From Stercorarius parasiticus (Eukaryota; Chordata; Aves; Charadriiformes; Stercorariidae): 64,000 nucleotides of DNA. The translations under genes and the position numbers were made by a program. Shown here piece after piece: positions 63,916 through 64,000 of this stretch (the stretch's first letter is position 1; the number at the start of each line of letters is the position of its first letter). Location: assembly GCA_013396915.1 (NCBI GenBank), contig VWZL01003478.1:369450-433449 (forward strand), written 5' to 3'. The notes under the pieces were generated by a model that saw only the letters and a list, made by a program, of their open reading frames with translations, was not told the origin of the DNA and did not search any database.

Positions 63916-64000
63916 GCGCGAGGGCCGCTGCGCCGCCCAGGCGGGGGAGCTGCGGGGGCCGCGGCAGGAGCCTGCCCGCTGCCACCGCCGCGCTACGGGG

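Larger units (their letters stand above)
63440..64000 (-). promoter_or_regulatory. SNX30: CpG-rich island at SNX30 exon 1
   Basis: GC content and CpG density rise sharply over the last half kilobase, covering the start of intron 1, coding exon 1 and the 5' flank. No TATA box is evident. This is the usual architecture of a broadly expressed vertebrate gene. The transcription start probably lies at or beyond the right edge of the window. Confidence 0.7.

Noticed and set aside
63557..63985. 142-codon frame on the - strand overlapping SNX30 exon 1
   Set aside because: It opens with GTG, not ATG, and is a different frame over CpG-rich DNA; the conserved protein is in the other frame.
1..64000. 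tRNA, rRNA, CRISPR, retroviral LTR or host-defence islands
   Set aside because: I saw no cloverleaf with A/B boxes, no regular spacer arrays and no paired LTRs with a primer-binding site. A covariance-model scan would be decisive for small RNAs.

Overview
The window is vertebrate nuclear DNA, almost certainly from a bird. Two protein-coding genes with GT-AG introns run toward each other, and the only clear transposable elements are two degraded CR1 LINEs, the dominant avian retroposon. There is no prokaryotic content: no operons, CRISPR or phage. The order SLC46A2 next to SNX30, tail to tail, matches human 9q32. From general knowledge much of human chromosome 9 corresponds to the avian Z, so Z linkage is plausible, but the sequence alone cannot show it.

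Layout. 1-7200: no gene recognised; it holds a 63-bp duplicated segment (1155-1217 and 2368-2430), GC-rich patches with chance ORFs, and an A-rich tract near 7125. 7200-7591: upstream region of SLC46A2, with an ETS-IRF-type motif, a kappaB-like motif and a 7-codon upstream ORF. 7592-13569: SLC46A2 on the + strand, four coding exons, 454 aa, a major-facilitator transporter. About 13570-14190: its likely 3'UTR. About 14200-15000: short spacer. About 15000-20251: a likely long 3'UTR of SNX30 on the - strand. 20252-63864: SNX30 on the - strand, nine coding exons, 438 aa, a PX-BAR sorting nexin. Intron 7 holds a CR1 copy in the gene's own orientation, and intron 1 (17.5 kb) holds an older CR1 copy in the opposite orientation. 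63440-64000: GC- and CpG-rich first exon and 5'UTR/promoter flank of SNX30.

Both gene models were built by hand from reading frame, splice sites and similarity to the human proteins as remembered. Every junction keeps frame, and the lengths (454 and 438 aa) are close to the human ones (about 475 and 437). The two proteins have separate jobs: SLC46A2 is a membrane transporter linked to thymic stroma and to import of innate-immune ligands, and SNX30 shapes endosomal tubules with SNX4. No functional link between them is implied by adjacency.

I found no new biological system. The points most worth checking are the single N at 23923, which hides about 200 codons of a CR1 element (probably an assembly artefact), the 63-bp local duplication, and the regulatory motifs just upstream of SLC46A2.
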